DNA from: Oligosphaeraceae bacterium
Lineage (GTDB): Bacteria > Verrucomicrobiota > Lentisphaeria > Oligosphaerales > Oligosphaeraceae
NCBI GenBank assembly: GCA_012515455.1
Contig: JAAYYJ010000205.1
Span: forward strand, 1-5,256
Direction of reading: 5' to 3'
DNA: 5,256 nt
How positions within the stretch are numbered: position 1 is the stretch's first letter; each line of letters opens with the position of its first letter. Of the stretch, positions 1 through 5,256 are shown in pieces. The translations under genes were made by a program, and so were the position numbers. The notes under the pieces are model-generated. The model did not search any database. It was not told the origin of the DNA and saw nothing but the letters and a program-made list of their open reading frames with translations.

Positions 1-2
1 AG

Positions 3-485
3 AGTGCCCTGGTCGGGAAATGGCTGGCCCAGGATATGGTCTGGACGTTCACGGCCCTGGATGAGCAGAGCGGCCGATACACCCTGAACACTCAGCTGCA
101 AGAGCAGCCGCCCGGTGAGTTCAGCGCCTCTTTCGGAGTGATCAACTCCCGGCAGTTCCTGGAAATCATGCCCACCAGGCCAGAGGCTATCCACACCAAG
201 ACATTCCTGGGAGGGCACTTCGTGACCTTGCGCAGTTTTTGGAGAGTCACCCTGGCCGGCGACGACCTGACCTTGACCCCGCTGTCCGGAAAATGGCTGG
301 AGGAGATGCTCAAGCAGAGCAAAATCAGCATTGCCCAGGCGAAGACCGACAACGGCTTGTGCTTCTTGACCGCCTCGACCGAAGAATTGCGGCAGTTCCT
401 GTCGGAATACGGCGGCGACAGCGGTGCCTTCCCGGTCGAGGGAGCGGAAAAAGGCCTGCAGTTCGTCCGCGCGGCCAAGCCCTGA
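3..485 (+). CDS. Conserved lipocalin-like protein of unknown function, 5' end missing
   Basis: The reading frame is open from the left edge (first full codon at 3) to a TGA at 483-485, giving 160 visible residues. The ATG at 36 is probably internal: the codons before it read SALVGKWLAQD, and a LvGkW-type motif usually opens the first strand of small lipocalin-like beta-barrel domains. I infer that only a short leader, perhaps a signal peptide, is lost. The visible order is the GKW motif, a strand-rich middle, a FLEIMP segment (about 159-176), an aromatic strand ending in RSFWRV (about 231-248), then DDLTLTPLSGKWLEEML and a helical end with LTASTEELRQFL. This order matches, from memory, a widespread family of short hypothetical proteins with 'FLDL.P', 'F.RV' and 'LTASTEEL..FL' signatures. 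No catalytic residues are recognisable. No function can be assigned. The coding call is firm; the fold is inferred. Confidence 0.75.
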   Translation, partial: SALVGKWLAQDMVWTFTALDEQSGRYTLNTQLQEQPPGEFSASFGVINSRQFLEIMPTRPEAIHTKTFLGGHFVTLRSFWRVTLAGDDLTLTPLSGKWLEEMLKQSKISIAQAKTDNGLCFLTASTEELRQFLSEYGGDSGAFPVEGAEKGLQFVRAAKP

Positions 486-494
486 GACAGCCCT

Positions 495-532
495 GCCTTG
501 CCCAGATGGCAAACCGGATGGTCGGCTTTTTT
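495..532 (+). terminator. Possible weak intrinsic terminator after the lipocalin-like gene
   Basis: A perfect 5-bp stem TTGCC/GGCAA (498-502 with 508-512, loop CAGAT) begins 13 bases after the stop codon, and a run of six T follows at 527-532. The T-run is separated from the stem by 14 bases, which contain only a further 3-bp CCG/CGG pairing (514-516 with 523-525). Position and T-tract fit a terminator, but the stem geometry is poor. Confidence 0.22.
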
Positions 533-567
533 CGCCTTGCAGACCCCGTGTGGCGCTGGGCTGGTGT

Positions 568-591
568 TTGTTTTTCTTAGCATTATATTAT
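568..591 (+). promoter_or_regulatory. Promoter-like AT-rich block upstream of the glycosyltransferase
   Basis: Within the AT-rich gap, a T-rich stretch (567-578) is followed by TATATTAT at 584-591, which contains the -10-like hexamers TATATT and TATTAT. No good -35 hexamer lies 16-18 bases upstream. The same octamer preceded by a T-run occurs before the EF-G gene (1796-1803). The ATG at 712 is about 120 bases downstream, leaving room for a long leader. This is a candidate only. Confidence 0.22.
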
Positions 592-630
592 GCAGTCAAC
601 ATCTATGCGGGATGCAGTTATTCGTGTCTG

Positions 631-655
631 TCGCATTTGACCGGTCGAGATGCGA
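631..655. repeat. Nested inverted repeat (candidate operator or leader hairpin)
   Basis: The outer arms TCGCAT (631-636) and ATGCGA (650-655) are perfect reverse complements. Between them lies the perfect 8-base palindrome GACCGGTC (639-646), offset from the outer centre by half a base. It sits between the promoter-like block and the glycosyltransferase start, 57-81 bases before the ATG. It could be a dimeric regulator site or an mRNA leader hairpin. It is followed by AAAAAT, not a T-run, so it does not look like a terminator on the plus strand. Confidence 0.45.
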
Positions 656-711
656 AAAATTCTCCTGCAGGTATTTGCTTCGGTGGCACATTTATATCAG
701 AAAGTACGATT

Positions 712-1683
712 ATGGCTAAGAACACCGTGGTCACTGCCTGTGACCGGAATTATGCTTGGGGGGTATGGCTGCTGGCGGTCTCAATGCGTCAGCATGGCAT
801 GACTGAACCATTGTTGGTCGGGACCTATGACTGGCCCCAGGAATGGATCGATGATATCCGCCGCATCCCTGGGGTGAGCACCGTCCCCCTGCCGACCGAG
901 GACAAACGCTGCGTGACCTGCAGCAAGCCGGTGATTATGCTGGCGGCCGAGACTGAGTTTGTGACCTGGGTCGACTGCGACGGTATCTTCGCCGGCAACT
1001 GCAGTGCCCGGATCATCGGCGAGGAAGGCAGCTTGTACCTGCGTCCGCGCGTCCCGGCCGAAATCCGGGAACTCTACCATCGGGAACGGATGCCCGGCGA
1101 TCCGCCGGAGAGCATCCCCCCGGGCATACTCTCGATTTGGCAGCGTGATGTGGGCGAGCGCCAGGACCCGGTCCGGCAGTTCAGCTGCAGTACGGGGATT
1201 ATCTGTGCTCACCGCAGTCAGCGGCCCTTTATTGAGAAGTGGCGACAGCAGATTCTCAAGGTCCTGCCTGCGGATGTGGCGGTGGTGCATCGCGACAGCA
1301 TCGCCTATTTTCAGACTGATGATTCGGTGCTCAATTCGCTGCTCTGTTTTGCTGCAGAAGCACCGCCGGTGACCGGAAAGTACCTCGCTGACCGGCAGGA
1401 CGGTGCCGGACATTACATCCATTTCGCCTTCAATCCCAAGCCCTGGCAGATGTGGACGGGATACGCGTTGCGCTTTTATGCGCAGGTTCTCACCACCGTG
1501 GAGTACGGCGCTGCGGCCGGCTGGCTGCCCCGGGCTGAACTGCCGTATACTCTGCAGCGGCGTTATCAATGGCTCTGCCGGATGCTGGCACCCTTCGCCG
1601 CCACTGTGGCCCGGACTAAAAAAATGCGCCGGAAAATATCCTCCCGGCTGCGCCGGAAAAGCAGCTCCTGCCCGGTGAAATAA
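712..1683 (+). CDS. GT-A-fold glycosyltransferase, GT8-like
   Basis: A 323-residue protein predicted to transfer a sugar from a nucleotide-sugar donor; donor and acceptor are unknown. It opens with a short beta strand, NTVVTACDRNYAWG (4-17), as in the nucleotide-binding start of GT-A enzymes. K72-P73 precedes a helix, and WVDCDG (86-91) carries a DxD metal-binding motif, D88-x-D90. STGIICAH (160-167) and DDSVLN (203-208) match the usual GT8 positions for the 'N/S-sGv.l' and 'DQD.LN' elements. HFAFNPKPW (237-245) resembles the GT8 HxGxxKPW motif, with the first glycine replaced. The last 23 or so residues (301-323) are rich in Arg and Lys, like the membrane-associating tails of LgtC/WaaJ-type enzymes, so peripheral inner-membrane attachment is plausible. 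The frame runs open upstream to 424, but that part overlaps the preceding gene and has no family similarity. ATG 712 is chosen, with a weak AGAAAG (699-704) seven bases before it. The family call is good; the specificity is unknown. Confidence 0.8.
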   Translation: MAKNTVVTACDRNYAWGVWLLAVSMRQHGMTEPLLVGTYDWPQEWIDDIRRIPGVSTVPLPTEDKRCVTCSKPVIMLAAETEFVTWVDCDGIFAGNCSARIIGEEGSLYLRPRVPAEIRELYHRERMPGDPPESIPPGILSIWQRDVGERQDPVRQFSCSTGIICAHRSQRPFIEKWRQQILKVLPADVAVVHRDSIAYFQTDDSVLNSLLCFAAEAPPVTGKYLADRQDGAGHYIHFAFNPKPWQMWTGYALRFYAQVLTTVEYGAAAGWLPRAELPYTLQRRYQWLCRMLAPFAATVARTKKMRRKISSRLRRKSSSCPVK

Positions 1684-1773
1684 TATCCTGGCTTGGTCAT
1701 GTCACCGACGCTGCCGAGCAGTATCCCGAGCGGGCGGCGCCCAGTCTCCGGACTCTAAATGCCTTTCTGTCCG

Positions 1774-1813
1774 GGCGAAACCATTTTTTTCAGTGTATAT
1801 TATCTTTTTCGCC
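1774..1813 (+). promoter_or_regulatory. Promoter-like block bracketed by an inverted repeat, upstream of the EF-G-like gene
   Basis: A run of seven T (1784-1790) is followed by TATATTAT (1796-1803), a plausible -10 region 58-65 bases before the ATG at 1861. No clear -35 is seen. The block lies between perfect 7-base inverted arms GGCGAAA (1774-1780) and TTTCGCC (1807-1813), which could form a leader hairpin or a regulator site. The preceding stretch 1684-1760 holds only short GC-rich potential hairpins without a T-run, for example GGGC/GCCC at 1732-1742, and no gene that I can support. Confidence 0.28.
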
Positions 1814-1849
1814 GTGGGGGTTGTGCGCTCCCGGAAGATTGTGCCAGGC

Positions 1850-1854
1850 AAGGA
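1850..1854 (+). promoter_or_regulatory. Ribosome binding site of the EF-G-like gene
   Basis: AAGGA lies six bases (all T) before ATG 1861. It decides the start: the open frame extends upstream to an ATG at 1759, but those 34 extra codons match nothing in the EF-G family, and the 1759 ATG lacks a comparable site. Confidence 0.65.
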
Positions 1855-1860
1855 TTTTTT

Positions 1861-3912
1861 ATGAGTACTCGCGACAAGATACGCAACATCAGCATAATTG
1901 CCCATATTGATGCGGGCAAAACCAGTACCACTGAGGGCCTCCTATATTATTCCGGCTTGACTCATCGCTATGGCAACATCGACGAAGGCACCACGGTGAT
2001 GGATTTCCTGCCCGATGAACGCGCCCGCGGCATCACCATCGCCGCCGCGACCGCCTCGGTGCCCTGGAATGACTACGAGTTCCACCTGATCGACACCCCC
2101 GGGCATATCGACTTCACCGCCGAAGTCGAACGCTCCCTGCGGGCCATCGATGGCGCAGTGGTGATTTTCAGCGCCGTCGAGGGCGTGGAAGCACAGAGCG
2201 AGAAGGTCTGGCATCAGGCCGATAACTACCAGGTACCGAAAATCGCCTTCGTCAATAAAATGGACCGCATCGGCGCCTCGTTTGAAAACGTCATCGACCA
2301 GATCAACGCGAAATTCTCCGGTTGCGCGCTGCCCATGCAGCTGCCCATCGGCGAGGAGAGCGCTTTTGCCGGCATCATCGATGTGCTCAGCGGTGAACAA
2401 ATCATCTTCGGCGGCGAGAACCACGAACTGGTTACCAGGCAGCCGCTGCCGCCGGAGATGCAGCAGGTCTGTCAGGAGTCGTTCGAGCGCCTGGTCGAGA
2501 AGGTCGCAGATTTCTCCGATGCGGTAGCGGAGTTGTATTTGCAAGGCGAGAGCCCGGACGTGGAGCTGCTGCGCCGGGAAATCCGCCGCCTGACCATCAC
2601 CCGGCAGCTGGTGCCGGTCTTCCTGGGCAGCGCCAAGCGCAATCTGGGCATCCAGCCGTTGGCCGATGCAGTCACAGAGTACCTCCCGTCACCCCTGGAT
2701 AGCAAGAGCTACAAAGCCTTCTCGGTGAAAACCGGTGATGAAATCAGCGTGGCGCCAGATCCGGCTGAGCCATTCGCGGGGTTTATTTTTAAAATCAATG
2801 CCTCTGCCACGGCGGATTTGTTCTACCTGCGCATTTATGCCGGGACCTTGGCACCGAATATGCAACTGGTGAACTCCCGGACCCAGGAAAAGGTGCGCAC
2901 CCGCCAGATTTTCAAAGTCTACGCCAAGAGCACCGAGCAGATCGACAGTGCCGGACCCGGTGATATCGTGGGCTTGGCTGGTTTGAAGGACTGCGGCATC
3001 GGGGACACGCTCTGCGAAGCCCGCCGACTCCTGGCTTTCGAAAAAATTTCCTTCCCCGAGCCAGTGATTTCGATGGTTGTGGAGCCGCGTTTGAGTAAAG
3101 ACAAGGACAAGCTCGACGAGGCCTTGACCATGCTCTGCCGTGAGGACCAGACTCTGAAGCGTTCGACGGCTGAGGACACCGGCCAACGCCTCGTCTCCGG
3201 CATGGGCGAGTTGCATCTGGAGGTCAGCCTGAAACGGGTTAGCACCGATTTCGGGGTGGAAATCCGGGTCGGCGAGCCTCGGGTCGCCTATCGTGAGACC
3301 CTGGCCGGCGAGACCGCGACCAACGTGGTCTTTTCCAAGCTCCTGGGTGACACCCAGCTGTACGCCGAGGTGTCGGTTAAATTCACGCCTCTGCCCAGAG
3401 GCGGAGAGACTTTTGTGATCCGCAACGCCACTCGTGACAGCAGCATCCCGAAGGTCTTGATGGCTGCGGCGGAACAGGCCTTGAATGACGGTCTGCGCAC
3501 CGGCGGTCTGAAGGGCTATCCGATGATCTATGTGCAAGCCGAGATTACCCGCCTGAAATTCAATCAGGAGACCACCACCCCTGGCAGCGTCACCGGTGCA
3601 ATTCTGGAGGCCATTGACCAGGCGTTCCGGAATGTCGGCACCATCGTTCTGGAGCCATTGATGAACCTGGAAATCCTGGCTCCGGAAGACACCATCGGTG
3701 AAATCAGCATGTACCTGCAGCCGCGCCGGGCGATTATCCGCGACATCCATCAGCTGGGGTCCATCCGCAAGATTCTCTGCGAGGTGCCTCTGGCAGAGAT
3801 GTTCGGTTTCGGTAAAGCGCTGCCGCGTCTCAGCGGCGGGCGCGGATCGTTTTCGCTGGAACCTTCCGGCTATCAGGAGATCGCCGGGAATGTGCAGTTG
3901 AAAGGTTATTGA
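1861..3912 (+). CDS. fusA: Elongation factor G paralogue, EF-G2/GFM2-like translational GTPase
   Basis: A complete 683-residue cytoplasmic ribosomal GTPase, close to the usual EF-G length of about 690. Domain I has every GTPase motif intact: P-loop AHIDAGKT (14-21), switch I RGIT (56-59), DTPGH (78-82), NKMD (132-135) and the G5-like GSAK (256-259), with the EF-G-specific G' insertion at about 150-250. Domain II is at about 295-385. Domain III contains GMGELHLE (447-454). Domains IV and V run from about 475 to the end. The subtype looks unlike the housekeeping translocase: TVMDF in switch I and VLEPLMNLE (596-604) match human GFM2 as I recall it. The domain IV tip reads NQETTTPGSVTGA (568-580), where E. 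coli EF-G has the HDVDSSE loop with His583. In mitochondria and spirochaetes such EF-G2 proteins work with ribosome recycling factor in subunit splitting and contribute little to translocation; the same role here is inference. The symbol reflects family membership only, and a canonical fusA is expected elsewhere in the genome. The next gene follows after 29 bases. Confidence 0.93.
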   Translation: MSTRDKIRNISIIAHIDAGKTSTTEGLLYYSGLTHRYGNIDEGTTVMDFLPDERARGITIAAATASVPWNDYEFHLIDTPGHIDFTAEVERSLRAIDGAVVIFSAVEGVEAQSEKVWHQADNYQVPKIAFVNKMDRIGASFENVIDQINAKFSGCALPMQLPIGEESAFAGIIDVLSGEQIIFGGENHELVTRQPLPPEMQQVCQESFERLVEKVADFSDAVAELYLQGESPDVELLRREIRRLTITRQLVPVFLGSAKRNLGIQPLADAVTEYLPSPLDSKSYKAFSVKTGDEISVAPDPAEPFAGFIFKINASATADLFYLRIYAGTLAPNMQLVNSRTQEKVRTRQIFKVYAKSTEQIDSAGPGDIVGLAGLKDCGIGDTLCEARRLLAFEKISFPEPVISMVVEPRLSKDKDKLDEALTMLCREDQTLKRSTAEDTGQRLVSGMGELHLEVSLKRVSTDFGVEIRVGEPRVAYRETLAGETATNVVFSKLLGDTQLYAEVSVKFTPLPRGGETFVIRNATRDSSIPKVLMAAAEQALNDGLRTGGLKGYPMIYVQAEITRLKFNQETTTPGSVTGAILEAIDQAFRNVGTIVLEPLMNLEILAPEDTIGEISMYLQPRRAIIRDIHQLGSIRKILCEVPLAEMFGFGKALPRLSGGRGSFSLEPSGYQEIAGNVQLKGY

Positions 3913-3925
3913 GTTACCATCCACC

Positions 3926-3933
3926 GGAAGGAG
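3926..3933 (+). promoter_or_regulatory. Strong Shine-Dalgarno of the DUF4838-type lipoprotein gene
   Basis: GGAAGGAG lies eight bases before ATG 3942, inside the 29-bp gap after the EF-G-like stop codon. It is the longest anti-16S match in the window. It fixes the start of the lipoprotein and supports efficient, independent initiation on a possibly shared transcript. Confidence 0.8.
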
Positions 3934-3941
3934 TAATCGCC

Positions 3942-5256
3942 ATGAAGAGCCTGAGAGTGCTGTTGCTGCTCGGAACGGGGTTGTTCTTGCTGTCCTGTGC
4001 TTCGGATGATTATTACCAACGCTGCATTTCAGTATCAGGAAAGGCTACTCCAGTGCGGAAACTGGCCATTGTGGTTCCTGAGAGCACGCGGCTGCTGGAA
4101 TTCGCTGCTGCGGAGCTGCAGGCGGTGCTCCAACAGTCCACAGGCAGCACGGTGCCGGTGCAGAAAAGCATCGGCCAGGAGGAACTCTCGCTGATCCTGG
4201 GCAATAACCCGCTGCTCCAGGAGGCCGGGCTGAATCTCAATCTCTTGCCCGATGAGGGATATTATATCCACCGCCGCGGGAACCGGGTCTTTTTGGCCGG
4301 GCGCGATTCCGAAGAGCGTTATCCTGCTCAGAACAGCTGGGGGCAGTGTTATAAGCGGGGCACGCTCTCCGCGGTCTATGATTTCCTGGAGCGTTTCGTC
4401 GGTGCCAGATTCTATTTCCCGGGGGAATTCGGGACCATCATCCCGCACCGGGACGCCATCTATCTGCCGAAACGCATCGCCATCGTCGACGGACCAGATT
4501 GCACCATGCGTAAATACTACAACGGCAGCGACTGCCGCTGGTACGACGAGAAGACCTATCAAGGCGTGCAGACCAATAACCTGAATATCCTGCGCCTGCG
4601 CCTGGAAGAACGACCCATTCCCTTCTGTCACGGACTGGCTTATCTTGAGCTGCCCCGCCGTTTCGCGGCCAACCACCCGGAATACTTCGCCTTGATGGAA
4701 GACGGACGGCGTCTGGATGGCAGTATCACTACCACTGAACATTCTGAACAGCTCTGTCTGAACAGCGGCATCCGCGAGGTGGCCTTCCAGGATGCCAGGG
4801 ATTACCTGAGCGCTGCCACGGATGCGGAACGCCTGGCCTCAGCCCAGCAGCGCGGACTCAAAAACTGGTCGGTAAACGTCGCCAGCCCGGGATTCTTCTG
4901 CGTTATGCCCAATGACTACCTGTACTGGTGCCATTGCGACAAATGCCAGCCGGTGGCCCGCGGCGGCAGGCGCTATTCCGACTGGACTCCGGAGGAACTG
5001 CGTAGGATGAATAATGCGCTCTGGGGTTTTACGGCGGAGGTCGCCGGCAGGGTGCAGGCAGCCGGCAGCGACGGCTTCGTGACCCAGATGGCCTATGGCA
5101 TCAGCAAAGACATCCCCGATATCGACCTGCCCGACAACGTGCTGGTCCAGCTGGCGGTTAAGGGCTTGGGCAAGAACCGACGGGAGAATGTTGAGGAGGA
5201 CGCTCTGTTGCGGCGCTGGTGCGAGAAGACGGGCATGAAGGTCGCTTTGTGGACAT
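3942..5256 (+). CDS. DUF4838-type lipoprotein with GH20b/GH67N-like N-terminal domain, 3' end missing
   Basis: The frame is open from ATG 3942 to the right edge (438 full codons, no stop), so this is a partial gene. Residues 1-19 form a lipoprotein signal: K2 and R5, a Leu-rich core, then lipobox LLSC with C19 as the lipidated cysteine. An Asp-rich start to the mature part follows, so it is likely membrane-anchored and faces the periplasm or exterior. Residues about 40-75 (LAIVVPES then FAAAELQAVLQQSTG) and about 138-170 (RGTLSAVYDFLERFVGARF, then FPGEFGTIIP) resemble the alpha/beta domain that precedes the catalytic barrel in GH20 and GH67 enzymes. From about 200 onward the pattern is that of DUF4838: HPEYFAL (245-251), QLCLN (270-274) and the cysteine cluster C330-x-C332-x2-C335, followed by MAYGIS and LPDNVLVQL. 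A carbohydrate-related role is inferred from architecture; no reaction is known to me for this family. Whether the barrel and any C-terminal domain are complete cannot be seen. Confidence 0.88.
   Translation, partial: MKSLRVLLLLGTGLFLLSCASDDYYQRCISVSGKATPVRKLAIVVPESTRLLEFAAAELQAVLQQSTGSTVPVQKSIGQEELSLILGNNPLLQEAGLNLNLLPDEGYYIHRRGNRVFLAGRDSEERYPAQNSWGQCYKRGTLSAVYDFLERFVGARFYFPGEFGTIIPHRDAIYLPKRIAIVDGPDCTMRKYYNGSDCRWYDEKTYQGVQTNNLNILRLRLEERPIPFCHGLAYLELPRRFAANHPEYFALMEDGRRLDGSITTTEHSEQLCLNSGIREVAFQDARDYLSAATDAERLASAQQRGLKNWSVNVASPGFFCVMPNDYLYWCHCDKCQPVARGGRRYSDWTPEELRRMNNALWGFTAEVAGRVQAAGSDGFVTQMAYGISKDIPDIDLPDNVLVQLAVKGLGKNRRENVEEDALLRRWCEKTGMKVALWT

Noticed and set aside
424..711. Upstream extension of the glycosyltransferase frame by 96 codons
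   Set aside because: It overlaps the end of the preceding gene, crosses AT-rich non-coding sequence and has no domain similarity. The GT-A fold begins directly after ATG 712.
781..1569. Minus-strand open frame (262 codons) opposite the glycosyltransferase
   Set aside because: It is antisense to a gene carrying DxD and KPW motifs, has no family-like features of its own, and has no ribosome binding site that I can see.
1684..1760. Possible terminator after the glycosyltransferase from GC-rich short hairpins
   Set aside because: The stems (for example GGGC/GCCC at 1732-1742) are only 3-4 bp with no following T-run.
1759..1860. Upstream extension of the EF-G-like frame by 34 codons
   Set aside because: The sequence is unlike any EF-G N-terminus and contains the promoter-like block. 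ATG 1861 has a well-placed AAGGA and gives the normal EF-G start just before the P-loop.
1861..3912. TetM/TetO-type ribosome protection protein as an alternative for the EF-G-like gene
   Set aside because: The AHIDAGKT P-loop, switch I and LEPLMNLE segment match EF-G/GFM2 better, and the neighbours do not suggest a resistance element. A tree would settle it.
2689..3924. Long open frame on the minus strand (411 codons) opposite the EF-G-like gene
   Set aside because: It lies entirely antisense to a gene with intact EF-G motifs. Its translation shows no recognisable domain, and such antisense frames are common in GC-rich genes.
4252..4584. Short plus-strand open frame inside the lipoprotein gene
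   Set aside because: It is in another frame of the lipoprotein gene, with a low-complexity Ser/Arg/Thr composition and no supporting motif.
4035..4742. Minus-strand open frame (235 codons) opposite the lipoprotein gene
   Set aside because: The plus strand here carries a lipoprotein signal, a strong Shine-Dalgarno and DUF4838-type motifs. The antisense frame is a shadow.

Overview
All recognisable genes lie on the plus strand. Two complete genes sit between two genes cut by the window edges. The DNA is GC-rich in coding regions, with markedly AT-richer gaps. The best taxonomic clue is the right-hand gene, a lipoprotein with a GH20b/GH67N-like N-terminal domain followed by a DUF4838-type domain, a family that is especially abundant in Lentisphaerota (Victivallis and relatives) and also found in Planctomycetota and Verrucomicrobiota. 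The PVC superphylum, most likely Lentisphaerota, is therefore my inference. No 16S rRNA or other direct marker is present to prove it.

Layout: (a) 3-485, the 3' part of a small conserved protein of lipocalin-like appearance; (b) 486-711, an AT-rich gap with a T-tract, a promoter-like octamer and a nested inverted repeat; (c) 712-1683, a GT-A-fold glycosyltransferase related to family GT8, with a strongly basic C-terminal tail; (d) 1684-1860, a second gap with GC-rich potential hairpins, then an AT-rich promoter-like block and a good ribosome binding site; (e) 1861-3912, a complete 683-residue translational GTPase of the EF-G superfamily whose G domain and domain IV look more like the mitochondrial EF-G2/GFM2 and spirochaete EF-G2 type than the housekeeping translocase; (f) 3942-5256, the first 438 codons of the DUF4838-type lipoprotein, which has no stop in the window.

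The 29-bp gap and strong Shine-Dalgarno between (e) and (f) suggest they may be co-transcribed. Genes (a) and (c) are probably separate transcription units, since each has a sizeable non-coding gap on its 3' side. No shared pathway joins the four genes: (a) is of unknown role, (c) suggests surface or lipid-linked glycan synthesis, (e) acts on the ribosome, and (f) is a predicted membrane-anchored carbohydrate-active-like protein. No tRNA, rRNA, CRISPR array, insertion sequence or attachment site was seen, and I found no clear evidence of a new multi-gene system. The most interesting item is the EF-G2-like protein with its altered domain IV tip.
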